From: Haliclystus octoradiatus
Lineage: Eukaryota; Cnidaria; Staurozoa; Stauromedusae; Haliclystidae
Assembly (NCBI GenBank): GCA_916610825.1
Contig: OU744447.1
Coordinates: forward strand, 20,801,563-20,865,562
DNA length: 64,000 nt
Direction of reading: 5' to 3'
A model generated the notes under the pieces. The model ran no database searches. It saw nothing but the letters and a program-made list of their open reading frames with translations, and was not told the origin of the DNA. Within the stretch, counting starts at the first letter, position 1. Each line of letters begins with the position of its first letter. The translations under genes were made by a program, and so were the position numbers. This document shows, piece by piece, positions 43,584 to 53,285 of the stretch.

Positions 43584-43584
43584 A

Positions 43585-43783
43585 TATAGAGTTCTGTATT
43601 GACTCTGGCCAGATAATGGCAACAAAAATTTAGAAGTCAAAGTAATGGCACCATGCAGCATTCAAGACTACTTGAATAACACTCGGTCTAAATAATATTT
43701 AACAAAATACTTATACTTAACGATTACGAGGCAACATGATATAGAGGTTAATAACTAATATGCTAATTGATACAAATACTACA
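43585..43783 (-). repeat. Gypsy C right LTR (5' LTR)
   Basis: 199 bp, partner of 39271-39493, followed by TTAT. Several substitutions separate the two LTRs, so this insertion looks older than BEL/Pao 2. Confidence 0.85.
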
Positions 43784-43787
43784 TTAT

Positions 43788-44856
43788 CAAGCAGCAACCA
43801 ATTTTTTGGATGCTTTACTTTTTGTTTATAATTTGGATTTGTTTATTGAATTATTAGTGAATTATTATGATATCATTGTTATATGGTATGGAACGGATTT
43901 ATTATTATCTGGCGTGCTGGGATATATTGGAAATTCAAATTAATAAAGCTGAGTAATTCTTTTCTAATATAAATCAAATTTCATAATCAAGTTTTTTCAT
44001 ATTGCGGAAGGTCGCTCGAATCTTGAATTAATGATTTAAAATTCAATTTAAATTTAACGTTTTCACTTACTAAAATTTCCTTGGGTCAAATTCAATCTTC
44101 ATTACGATCTTTCTTAAATAGAGATAGCTTTGTTGATACTATTTCTTTACTAGTATTACATTGCAGTTTCTTATTCTTCTTCAGCGTTGAGAATCTGAAA
44201 AAGTTTTATCGACAAATCTCGACAGGACTTTTCGAAAAAATGTTTGCCTTGTATTCCAAACACACGAACAAACCAATCAAATTGGAGAATTACGTTCGAC
44301 TATGTCGTCATATATTAGAATGTGGTATATATAACTTCAAAATCGCTAAAATGTGTTTTCAAAGTGTGTTGTAAAACTTGAGAGGTTTTCGAATGCTGTT
44401 CTAGTGATTTGATTGGCTTACACCTGTGTTTGGATCACGCAAGCCAAAATAACTTAGAGATCATAAGAGAAAAAACATCCAAAACTTCAAAATAATTGCA
44501 AATAAAAAATTGCATTATTAACATCGTTGATGATGTATGTTTCTTAGTACAGTATTATAATTAAAGGCATTCTTCTTCTTTGCGTCATTTATTTGGTTAT
44601 GATGGCTATTCTGAGACAAAAATAACCAACAAAATAGGCAAAACTTGCGACACTGCAGAAAAGAGAAACAAGACAGATCAATATCATAGTGTTCGAAAGA
44701 ATCGAAAGTGGTTCGAAAGTATAACTCCGGATCAGAGATGAAGAAAGGCAAACATGACGAAGACGTGAAGATTTATAGGAGAAAATTGATCTGATCAGTC
44801 GATTATTTCATGTTAAATTCGTTTAAAAATAGTAAAAATAGGTTTTAATTCACAAA
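43788..44856. other. non-coding region with an unassigned open frame
   Basis: The 44081-44374 plus-strand frame (97 aa; FYRQISTGLFEKMFALYS and LCRHILECGIYNF) and the 44518-44751 minus-strand frame match nothing I know. They have no signal peptide or convincing domain. I treat the stretch as non-coding. Confidence 0.4.
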
Positions 44857-45013
44857 AGGGTTACTGCACGTCAGCCTTGTGTTTGGGTTCTCTGATACCA
44901 ACACGCGGGATGTTGGGAGGACACGAGAAAGCATCAGAAAAACAAGAGCCCGTATGGCGAGTGTTTTTCAGCTTTCGAGTGTCTCCCAACATCCCAAGTT
45001 GAGTAACCCTTTT
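44857..45013. repeat. 157-bp palindromic (MITE-like) element
   Basis: Outer ends AAAAGGGTTACT (44857-44868) and AGTAACCCTTTT are inverted repeats. Inner arms CGGGATGTTGGGAGGACACGAGAAAGC (about 44906-44932) and GCTTTCGAGTGTCTCCCAACATCCC (44971-44995) pair with few mismatches around a 38-base loop. The structure fits a foldback transposon. Confidence 0.65.
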
Positions 45014-45955
45014 TTTAATGTTGTTTACACTAATTTGAACCTAAAATTGCACAGGCTGTAAAATTACACCGTCAATTAGATTATTATTTGAAATATCCTC
45101 ATCTAAAAAAAAAATTAAAATAGAAAAATAGCTCTGCTGCACTCGGACCAATTGTTGGATGAATAAACTATGCAAAGAATTCAGAAGGAAGCTTAGACAG
45201 AAAGCTAGCGGTGGGTCTAAACAGCGGAGGCACGGTAAAACTTATTAGATATCAAATGAAATCAGAATAATTTAAAAACAGTGATCCGTAGAATAATAAA
45301 AAAAATATTTAAAATCTCAAAGAAATATGACAAGTATGGCAATAATCTAACATCAGGGTCCGGCAAAAGTAGGAATCCTTGATTCCTAGAATATCCATCC
45401 TGAATTATGGTTCGTCAAATATACAAGAAAATGCAGAAAGAAATGTCGAAAGACCTCTAGGGTTCCAGAAGGATGAAACTTTTGTCAGAACTTATCTAGC
45501 CTGCATGCAGATTTCACTGAATAAAAATATGTTTCCTGTTACTTGCGGGTGAGGACCTACACGAAGGCTAAGAGCATTTTGATCGCTGCTGCTTGAGTTC
45601 ACCCGTCAACGTATTAAAATCATCCTTATCAAATAGCCTGCACACCACTTCGGCGCTATTCCCTTTTCCATGTTGATTTTGAAGTCAACAACCTTGCCTC
45701 GAGTGTTGCGCCATTTTGTTGTCTAGCTACTTTCTTGTGTTTGGAAGCCATTATCGTGTTAGACTCCAAGTTTGTGTCTCCTGCTCCTGCTCTGCGGCAT
45801 TTTGTTGAAGAACTACGTTTTACACGACTACTGCAACCATGACCGTTACCGCGTTGTAATAGTTTCAGCATTTTATCATGATCGTCTTACTTGTTTCAGC
45901 AAGTGGCCCATCCATATATCATTCAAATAATAATTTTCGAGAAACGTAAACATAT
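45014..45955. other. non-coding region
   Basis: No family motif on either strand. The minus-strand open frame 45656-45871 (basic, 71 aa) recalls the low-complexity start of a LINE ORF1 but cannot be assigned. Confidence 0.4.
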
Positions 45956-46436
45956 CCTCTTGCTTAAATGTAGAAATATTGTCGTTTTTCTCATCTAAAA
46001 TACAAATACTAGGTGGCTTGAAAAAATATAATAATAACCAACCGATTTTTCAAAGTGATCTCCATTTAGTTTACTTAAATCCTATTCCATCAAAATCAGC
46101 ACTTTTGGATTGAACGATGTTTTGGTAATTAATAATCAGTTCATATAAAGTAAGAATATCCTCTGGCTCAAATGTAGAAATAGGATCGTTTATCATATCT
46201 CAAATACAAATATCAGGTTTGAAAATATATATAATAACCGACCTATTTGTCAAAGTGAACTATCCCCTATGTCTACTCAAATCATTTTCGTCAAAATCAG
46301 CGCTTTTGATTTACGATGTTTTCATAATTAATAAACAGTTACACATAATTTAAGCATATCCTCTGGCTCAAAATGAGAAATATTATCTTTTATCATATCT
46401 CAAATACAAATGTCAGATTAGAAAATATCTCTGCTT
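45956..46436 (+). repeat. ~200-bp tandem repeat, 2.4 units
   Basis: Units at 45956-46159, 46160-46359 and 46360-46436 (partial) each begin CCTCT(T/G)GCTCAAATG-like text and share ATATCTCAAATACAAAT, ATAATAACC(A/G)ACC, TTCAAAGTG, ATCAAAATCAGC and GATGTTTT. They differ by substitutions and small indels, so the array is old. Confidence 0.8.
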
Positions 46437-46706
46437 TTGACGGAATAGGATTTATATAAACTTAGTGGAGACTGGAGAGTTCACTTTGACAAAGAGGTTG
46501 GTTATTAACAAAAGTTAGAGAATCAGACAGTCATGTTTGCAAAAGTTATTTAAAGCTCTGCAATATTTTGCATTGAGCCCTATGTTCAATCAGTAAGACA
46601 ACCTTTTACAAAAAGGTTCGTTATTATATATATTTTTAAACCTAATATCTGTACTTAAGATATGATAAACGAAGTTGTTTCTAAATTGGAGCCAGAGGAT
46701 ATACTT
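46431..46706 (-). repeat. inverted copy of the ~200-bp unit, interrupted
   Basis: 46431-46506 is the reverse complement of the middle of the unit. 46606-46706 is the reverse complement of its first half, ending GAGCCAGAGGATAT. About 95 bases with a repeated AGGTTGGTTATTA / AGGTTCGTTATTA phrase sit between. Tandem units followed by a head-to-head copy form a large imperfect palindrome. Confidence 0.7.
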
Positions 46707-46837
46707 CGTTTTTTCATTCGATTCTTCTTCACCAGTACAGAAAAGAACTAACAGAGAGGATATTATCTGCTGCATGATATTATCTCAGCAGAATTTATGC
46801 TATAATTAATGCGGAAAGTTTGACGTCACTGTTTGTC

Positions 46838-46885
46838 GATGTGCGCTTTCGACGATCTGCGCTTTCGACGATGTGCACTTTCGAC
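46838..46885 (+). repeat. 16-bp tandem repeat, 3 units
   Basis: GATGTGCGCTTTCGAC, GATCTGCGCTTTCGAC, GATGTGCACTTTCGAC. Its GC-richness stands out against the AT-rich surroundings. Confidence 0.8.
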
Positions 46886-47089
46886 GACACGACACTTTTA
46901 GTTTATCGACGATATTCGCTGACCCCATTAAATTAGTGGCTATTAATTGTTGTTCTGCTTCTATTGATTTATGAAGCCTATTGTTATGTACCTGTGGTAG
47001 CCAACATCAATTATATCATTATGTTTGTTAGCTGAATTGCCTTTCACTGGGCCCACGCTTATCTACATGGCTAATTAAGACCTTGTTTA

Positions 47090-47570
47090 AAAGTTAAGAC
47101 AAAAGGCCATTTATTATCGGCATACATAGACGGTTCAACAGTAATTGGAGATATGTTTGGATAATACGCTAACAATGTGGTTGATAAGGTGAATTTAATG
47201 GACTCTTTGGGTGTTGTGATACATTCTTCAAAATCAATGTTTATTCCAAGGCAGTCAATAACATATTTCGGATTTATTATTGACTCAAACAATAGAAGCG
47301 CCTTTCACCACAAGTGATAAAGGTAATGAAATTTAGGAGCTCATGTCATTCATCAAGAAAAAGACGGCACACAACTTTGAGAGATGTTGCTAAGGTGACA
47401 TGTCAAATTTTTTTACTCCCCGCTGTTTAATGGGCTCAATGCATTACCGTCGATTGGAAGTCGACAAAGCTAATGCATTAAGACATTGCCAACGCTGGAT
47501 GAGGTTGTGCAATAAGAAACAATATATTACTAGTGGCCATTGGTCGACCTGATTAGAAGTACCTCCTCTG
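47090..47570 (+). pseudogene. DIRS-like RT fragment 2
   Basis: Plus-strand frames read SAYIDGST-like palm text (Y-I-D-D expected, so the second Asp is Gly), then MDSLGVVIHSSKSMFIPRQSITYFGFIIDS, the DIRS block after the palm. A stop-ridden continuation resembles FIKKKTAHNFE and MHYRRLEVDKANALR. This is a second, unrelated-looking DIRS copy truncated on both sides. It ends about 250 bases before the claudin-like pseudoexon. Confidence 0.65.
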
Positions 47571-47825
47571 AATGACAAAATCTGCTTTAAACGTTATTTT
47601 CTAATCAAATAAATTCTCCGAAGCTGAAAGGTAGCTCTTTACAAAGTATTCACATGAAATGATCAAACTCTTTTCCCCAGTAAAGCAGCAGTACCACACT
47701 AATAATTGAGTTGCTCTGTTTACATTAATAACCACACTAAATTAACAAAATATTTTGTAGCTAAGACTTTACAACTGAATGCATCGCAAAGCACACTTTG
47801 AAAATTGGAATAAAGCAGCAAAAAG

Positions 47826-48027
47826 ATGAAAAATTATTCATTTTGGTTGATTGTACCAACACTTTTAGTTGGAGATGCCTTCATCGCATCCACGGCATCT
47901 AACTACTGGGTACAATTCGATTTCAACTAGGGAATTGATACCGTGATTGGAAATGGTGGTATTTGGCGTTTCTGCTTAACAGTAAACAACATTAAAGATT
48001 GTGGAAATTTCAATGAGTATTGATCAG
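47826..48027 (+). pseudogene. claudin-like exon 1 pseudogene
   Basis: Compared with 26008-26215 the encoded text keeps NYSFWLIVPTLLV, FIASTASNYW and a GIW..C..C loop (GGIWRFCLTVNN, then DCG). The exon length is 202 versus 208 bases, ending in the same phase-1 donor (ATCAG/GTAAAC). In-frame TAG (47926-47928) and TGA (48021-48023) break it. Upstream text also resembles the leader of the intact gene. No exon 2 or 3 copy is visible downstream. It is a partial duplication rather than a processed copy, because the donor and intron start are retained. Confidence 0.85.
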
Positions 48028-48601
48028 GTAAACTTAATTCTCAATTTTTTCAAATATCACTACAATGGAATGACATTCTTGATATAATTTTCAGATATTT
48101 CAGGATGTTAATATTATTTTATTATATTAAACAGTTGGTATTATACATTTCCAATTTCAGCCAAATTATCAGAATCACTCATGCAGTCCATAACGTGTCC
48201 TCCCTTTAATTTGGTATTGGTGCAGTAATGTCTTTTCTTCTGCCCAAAAAACTCCGAAGTCACAAATGTGATATGACATGACACATATTTTTCATGCTAA
48301 ATGTATCTCGGCTAACTGTGAATATTAGAAATATTAATGAATATGATTTCGAACGGCGTGCCTTACATATCAGTAAAAATCCTTGCAAGATTCCAAAAAA
48401 CGGTGGGTGTAAAATACCGACCCACCGACTTGCCGACCACACAGACCAGCTTGATTTAATCTAGAATTTCCAGGTTGACATGACGAATACTTCACGGCCT
48501 TGTACAGAATATTTTGTAAGAACTTTCTGCTGAAGATTTATAAATTAATATCATTACACTGCCTCCTTCAATTTAAAGGCTTTATGCTAAGTTGTTCAAA
48601 T
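48028..48601. other. non-coding region after pseudoexon
   Basis: Expected place for the pseudogene's intron. No counterpart of exon 2 (HEVRG..EGKA) is present. It may also hold the eroded 3' LTR of Gypsy E, but no sequence here matches the right flank of that element. Confidence 0.4.
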
Positions 48602-49225
48602 TTAACAAGTTATTAGTCTATAAAGTTTAACAAACTCTGTAAAGTCTTTATTGCTACAACTATCATTAGCAAATTTTATTACAAGTTTTGGAACATCAAT
48701 AAATAGATTTTCGAATGGTTCCCATGAATCCTCTAAATGTTCGAATCCCGACCAAAGAACCAATAACTCCCAATTTCCATCAGTAGTAAGACGGACTTCA
48801 AGTAAGTCGTCAACCCCATAGCCAGAATCATTATAAGCTATTTGCTCAATTAAGTCTTCAGTAACTTTTAAAGAGCTATCACAATAATACTTCAGTCGTG
48901 ATGCATGGCATACTCTGATATCTCCAGTAATTAGATGTTCCACTTCATAAACCCAAGGGTTTTTTAGAGTAATAATTTTCATTGGTCCTTGCCAACGGAC
49001 TTTCAACTTTTTTCCAGATTTATGAAGTACACTTGCTGCCAATACATAATCACCCTCGCGGAAATTAATGGCTTTTACAGACTTAGTAGCATTCATTTTT
49101 CTCTTGGCATTAGCATCTCTAGTTTTATTCTTTGCCTTGGTAACCTCTCCATGAATAATGTCAAGTGAATCACGTAGCGATTCAATACCAGCTCTATATG
49201 TATCAGTTGCAGGTACTGAAACCAT
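48602..49225 (-). CDS. Gypsy E integrase C-terminus with chromodomain (207 aa)
   Basis: Residues about 1-60 are a charged linker (VTKAKNKTRDANAKRK). About 60-115 form an SH3-like GPY/F region with VRWQGPMKIITLKNPWVYEV and VCHASRLKYY. About 140-195 form a chromodomain-like fold: VDDLLEVRLTTDGNWELLVL, WSGFEHLEDSWEPFENL. The aromatic residues (W in LLVLWSG, W in DSWEP) are in the expected places. Chromodomains steer chromovirus integration to modified histones. The ATG is internal, since the frame continues the integrase from upstream. Confidence 0.8.
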   Translation of the reverse strand: MVSVPATDTYRAGIESLRDSLDIIHGEVTKAKNKTRDANAKRKMNATKSVKAINFREGDYVLAASVLHKSGKKLKVRWQGPMKIITLKNPWVYEVEHLITGDIRVCHASRLKYYCDSSLKVTEDLIEQIAYNDSGYGVDDLLEVRLTTDGNWELLVLWSGFEHLEDSWEPFENLFIDVPKLVIKFANDSCSNKDFTEFVKLYRLITC

Positions 49226-49360
49226 TTACTTCAATCTCGGCACAAATATACAATCTAACGGCGATGATGGTGTGATAGCTGTGAATGCGGTCACAGGTGT
49301 ATAACCACCTAATCTCTTTGATAATGAATTATTAATAACCATCTGTATAACTGGTAATAA

Positions 49361-50192
49361 TCACGGCCAATCACTATTGTTAAGGCGTAATTCGCATAAT
49401 AGACAGCGTAATACAAATAAGATATCACGGTTCACTCGTTGCACTGCACCATTTGCCCACGGTGTGTATGTAGTAACAAAATTGTGTTTAACATTCAATC
49501 GTTGACTAACTTTTGTCATGACGTCATTTAGAAAATGTGTACCTTGATCACTGACCCCTTGACTAACAATTCCAAATATTTTAAACCAATCCATTAATGA
49601 TTCCACAACTGGTTCATATGTAGCATTTGCAGCAGCTACTAGCTCAACAAATCCTGAATAATCATCCTTCCAGAACCAAGATGTATCCTAAAGGACAATG
49701 TTCATCAATTTTACTTGCAAATAAATAATCAAAATGAATAACGTCATTAGGCTTCTCACATATCAAAACTTCTCCATATGGTCGAGGTATAACTTTACGC
49801 GGATCACATGCAAGACAATGTTAACACTTGAGACAAAATTTCTCAACATCTTTTCTCATCCCTTTCCAAATAAAACGTGATAATAACGTACGATAAGTTG
49901 TATCGATGCCACGATGACCAGCTGACCCACAATGAGCTATAACAAGTAGTCGTATGCATAAATTGCTATCAGCAGGTAACCAAATAACACCATCCTCAGT
50001 ACGTAAAACTCCATTAACATCTATGATAACTAGTGGATTATCCAGATTACAATCCGATTGACTAATAATAACATCCTCAATTGTTGGCCAATCAGATGTA
50101 TCAGTAATAGATGAGATAGTATTAGTAATAATAATGGATCTAGCCATAATAATAGGGGATGCACGCCCCAGCGAGTTAAAAGAGCGCTCCAA
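49361..50192 (-). pseudogene. Gypsy E integrase catalytic part, Glu to Gln
   Basis: The 49821-50192 frame has an N-terminal zinc-binding region (IAHCGSAGHRGIDTTYRTLL, then CLKC). Past a stop comes VIHFDYLF with the first catalytic Asp (about 49725-49745). The 49361-49606 frame has QGVSDQGTHFLND (second Asp) and TTYTPWANGAVQRVNRDIL. The family has Glu where this copy has Gln (NG-x-V-E). Stops near 49610-49810 split the domain. Confidence 0.75.
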
Positions 50193-50578
50193 ACATTTAA
50201 TTCTCCAGCAATATGCTCAATAGTATAATTGAAAGCCATTAACCGTAGTGCCTATCGTTGTAAACGGTCAGCAACATGCTTCTTTACTGTACTATTCAAT
50301 GCAAACGGATCAATTATGTAAATCAGGTTTCGATGATCACAAAATATTCTAAAACCATTTTCTCTAAGCAATAAATAATCAAGACGTGAACAGGCCTCAC
50401 TAATTGGAAATGCTTCTTTTTCATTAATGGACCAACGTGTACTAGCCTCTTTAAATTCACCACTGAGAAATACAAGTGGCTCGTGACGTTGCTCATCAAT
50501 TGGTAATACTAATTCTGCAACAGGCACTTTTGTAGCAAATATTGCCCAAAAATAATTACTAGCATCAGTAATATACAT
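50165..50578 (-). pseudogene. Gypsy E RNase H
   Basis: The 50252-50578 frame reads MYITDASNYFWAIFAT (catalytic Asp), LSGEFKEASTRWSINEKEAFPI (catalytic Glu) and FRIFCDHRNLIYI (last acidic residues). It is followed in another frame by NYTIEHIAGELNVWSALLTRWG, the H-I-x-G-x-x-N-x-x-A-D region where Ala-Asp reads Ser-Ala. Confidence 0.75.
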
Positions 50579-50727
50579 AGTTCATAATCAGGCTTCAAAT
50601 GAGCCAATGTCACAGCATGACTTAATTACTTTTTACTATTCTCAAATGCTAATAATTCATTCTTACCCCAGCCAATGTCAGATAACTTGACAGAATGGGC
50701 TGCTCTCTTTGACGTGAACCAGAGACA

Positions 50728-51492
50728 TCAAAATGCTTTTTCAAGTATATCTCTTAGAGGTGCTATAACTTCATTAAAATTTGGCAATGATGATCGCATC
50801 CATTTCAATGCACAAATAAACTGCTGCAAATTACTGGCAGTGACAGGTGGTGACATCTCAGTAATTACCTGTAATCGGGATAGATCAAATTGGATTCCCC
50901 TCTCTGATATTATTCTGCCACACCAGCGAATACTGCTGCGTAATAAAATACTTTTACGAGCATTAACCTTGAGTTCATGTTTACTTAAAACATTGAGAAC
51001 AGTAGCTAATGTTTCTTGTAATTCCACAAAGGTTCTGCCAAAACACAAAATATCATCTACCCAAAGTAAACAACTCTGTGGGCGTGTACAGCTATCAACT
51101 ACCTTCTGCACTGTGGATTGAAAGTATGCTACGCTATCACATGCCCCCATTATAACTCTGGTTGGCGTATGTATGCCCTCAGCAGTTATAAATGAATGTA
51201 GTTCTTGCGATTGTTCATCTAATGGAGATTGCCAATACCACTTAAATAAATCCAAGGTTGCAAAATATTTCATACCTTCTAACCTTTGTAACAGTACTTC
51301 TATATTCGGCATAGGCCATACCTTGCGATCCGTAACATGATTCACAGCTCTTAAATCCACAACCATGCGGGACTTTCCCTTTTCATCATTTACGACAGAT
51401 GCAGATGATGCCCAACTGGCGTTGTGATTTCTTTTCACTAAGCCAAATTTTTCTAGTTCCGCAATATGCCCCTTCAAATAGGCTGAGTGCAT
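50728..51492 (-). CDS. Gypsy E reverse transcriptase (254 aa, open)
   Basis: Uninterrupted RT with all fingers-palm blocks: HIAELEKFGLVKRNHNASWA, KSRMVVDLRAVNHVT, YFATLDLFKWYWQSPL (first catalytic Asp), a TPTRVIMGACDSVAYFQS segment and CLLWVDDILCFG with both palm Asp intact. A thumb-like part (RLQVITEMSPPVTASNLQQF) follows. In the motif after YW-Q the family has Q-[IV]-P; here it is QSP. It is the most complete enzyme of the element and would copy element RNA into cDNA. Confidence 0.85.
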   Translation of the reverse strand: MHSAYLKGHIAELEKFGLVKRNHNASWASSASVVNDEKGKSRMVVDLRAVNHVTDRKVWPMPNIEVLLQRLEGMKYFATLDLFKWYWQSPLDEQSQELHSFITAEGIHTPTRVIMGACDSVAYFQSTVQKVVDSCTRPQSCLLWVDDILCFGRTFVELQETLATVLNVLSKHELKVNARKSILLRSSIRWCGRIISERGIQFDLSRLQVITEMSPPVTASNLQQFICALKWMRSSLPNFNEVIAPLRDILEKAF

Positions 51493-51523
51493 AGGTGCAT
51501 AGCGACTTCCTTTGCACTGTATC

Positions 51524-52260
51524 CTATTTCAATTCTACCTCCATTGGTGGGACGTCTGCAGGTGCATCTGGTCCCAGATTTAATCTCCATAATTCAATGA
51601 ATGTTTCGATTAATCTTTTCAGCTCCCTGTATTCATATTGGGTTGCAGTATCACCCTTCAACTGCTCCAATACTGCCTCAATTGCATCTACTTGACAATT
51701 TGGACCAATGTCAGGCTGCCAAAGAGGGAAATCATCTGTCTCCTTTTCGTCACTATCGGCCTCCAAATTATTTACATCAATAGATTCATTTTGATTCTTA
51801 GCAATATCTGCGATCAATTGTTCTATGTTGATCCCTATTGACTCTAGCAATGGTTTACCATTTATTAAATCATCTTGCAGATTATTAATTACAATGCAAT
51901 CAATTGCTCTCAGCACTAATTTTCCAGCTTTTGTTAATAGCGTTAAGTTTATACTAATTGTGCTAGTAACTTTTTCTGTTACCTCCTATTTTGCAAATTG
52001 AATGTTCACAGGAGGGGTTTCTTTAATCATAGTCGGTGTTTCAGCAGCCATTAATTCCGCCAAATCACGTCTGATAAACGTTCTGTCGGCCCCTGTGTCT
52101 AACAGATATTTGCACTTTATCACATCGTTTAAAATTGCACAATTATTTGACAACTGTCTGCTTTCAATATCTGTTGACATTATTTGTTTGAGATCAACTG
52201 GTTTACTCTTATCTTGAGATTTACTGTATGCAGCTCCTGATCTTTTTTAGATAGCTTTTC
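51524..52260 (-). pseudogene. Gypsy E protease and linker
   Basis: The 51986-52180 frame contains NDVIKCKYLLDTGADRTFIR, an aspartic-protease active site (LLDTGA). A stop at 51986 separates it from the 51524-51916 frame. That frame has LRAIDCIVINNLQDDLINGK, where a region resembling the protease end (L-G-x-x-x-L) is expected, then an acidic linker leading to RT. Confidence 0.7.
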
Positions 52261-52322
52261 TAATAAATCCTTTTTTTTCATTTGCTGTTGCGTCTGGGCA
52301 ATCCTTTAGCCAATGCTTTCCT

Positions 52323-53136
52323 TTACATTTTAGACATCCAGTTGTAGGCGGTGACTTTGTATCTTTCTTTTTTTCTCTCTTTACCTTCTTGTTTAGGACA
52401 ATTAGCTTGAGAGTGGTTTCCTTTGCAAGTCCAGCATTCCAATTTCTTTTTAACTACATAATGTTCTTTTGTAGCGTGACTAGCGTCCATCGGTTTTTTC
52501 TCTTTTTTGGTTTCGTTAAAATTAAATACATCAAATTTTGTTGTTAAATCCCTTACCAATTTGAAAAGTTTTGCCGTGTCTTTCTTTGACTCGCTGTTTC
52601 AGTTCATTCTTCAAAGTTTTTCTTAACTTGTAATGTTGGATAGCATTCACAATGCATTTATTTTGTAGTTTCTTGTTACTTTCTGTGTCCAATAATGTCT
52701 TAACTCCGTATTTGTCCAATATGTCATCTACGTCTTGAAAAAGTTTTAACACTCTCGCTTTTGAGTCTTTTATAGTTAAATCCATTTTTAATTCTTTTTT
52801 GAAAATCTGTTCGACGTCAGGGATATTATCGTCTGTCCCTACGTCTAATTTTCCGCCAATATAATCGAGAAGGTCCTTCTCGGTCACTTCTACTAGAGTT
52901 TTTTCGAGTTCATACGTTGCTATGGCTCTCAATAAAGATGTGTTAATGCAAGCTCTTACCGTAAGAGGCTTGATCTCCTCTCCACCATGCTCGTTCCTCT
53001 CTTTTATCAACTCTGAATACTCATCGTATTTTCTTTTAAATACCGTGACATCTTCTCTGTCAGATTTCAGAGCAGTCACAGGTAAGAACAATAATCTTTC
53101 TCTTGTAACATCTCCTGATCCGTTGTCTTCGCCCAA
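52323..53136 (-). CDS. gag: Gypsy E Gag (oomycete-like) and zinc knuckle
   Basis: The main frame (52531-53136, 201 aa) has a long helical region: SDREDVTVFKRKYDEYSELI, a VRACINTSLLRAIATYELEK segment, EVTEKDLLDYIGGKL, DVEQIFKKELKMDLTIKDSK and ARVLKLFQDVDDIL. This order of blocks resembles Gag of oomycete Gypsy elements more than the insect or vertebrate types. A frameshift moves reading to 52323-52559, with CWTCKGNHSQANCP. A further C-x2-C-x3-H-x4-C segment (CLKCKGKHWLKDCP) lies at about 52290-52335. It would package element RNA. Confidence 0.75.
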
Positions 53137-53285
53137 AATAAAATACTTCCTTTAAAAATCTCGATATGGTGAAATGTGAAAACTAAAATTAACTTTGTAG
53201 AATATCAACGGTAAAACATGAGTCAAGTGAATAAAAACAATAACACATATAATTAATCACTTTGGTATGTCAACGACAGGGACCA

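Larger units (their letters stand above)
42707..43584 (-). pseudogene. gag: Gypsy C Gag, interrupted
   Basis: The N-terminal part (43390-43584) begins inside the primer region and includes MFANYTIATDVDEKSEEQ. The central part (42707-43090) carries FERKLKPQRCDLEYRCRLLDLRQG and TIHEFLQQLQALYHDSQYTY, a Gypsy capsid pattern (YR..L..-R-x-x-x-E-x-x-x-x-F/Y). LINE-tail-like sequence and stops separate the two. A zinc knuckle is only partly readable (KYYGKYHV). Confidence 0.65.
39267..43787 (-). mobile_element. Gypsy element C with LTRs and target duplication
   Basis: LTRs at 39271-39493 and 43585-43783 share TAGAGTTCTGTA..CTCT(A/G)GCCAGA and ACTCGGTCTAAATAATATTTAACAAA. They begin TG (TA in the right copy) and end ACA. 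TTAT flanks both sides (39267-39270 and 43784-43787). Minus-strand Gag, protease, RT, RNase H and integrase lie between, with many stops. A LINE-tail-like fragment is nested in Gag at about 43140-43265. The left LTR has 24 bases more than the right. Confidence 0.9.
48602..53285 (-). mobile_element. Gypsy element E with chromodomain
   Basis: Minus-strand Gag (52531-53136), two zinc-knuckle segments, protease (51986-52180), RT (50728-51492), RNase H (50252-50578), integrase (48602-50192) and a C-terminal chromodomain. Several parts are long open frames. The Gag and integrase tail look unlike the other Gypsy elements of the window. LTRs were not found. A possible primer site TGGTCCCTGTC (minus strand, 53275-53285) lies upstream of Gag. 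Confidence 0.85.

Noticed and set aside
44081..44374. 97-codon plus-strand frame after Gypsy C
   Set aside because: Possible exon by eye (Cys-rich helical text), but no family match, no clear splice sites and no conserved motif.
45956..46436. CRISPR array
   Set aside because: Units are ~200 bp, tandem without spacers, and the setting is a eukaryotic transposon-rich genome.
50675..51121. 148-codon plus-strand frame
   Set aside because: Shadow of the Gypsy E reverse transcriptase on the opposite strand.
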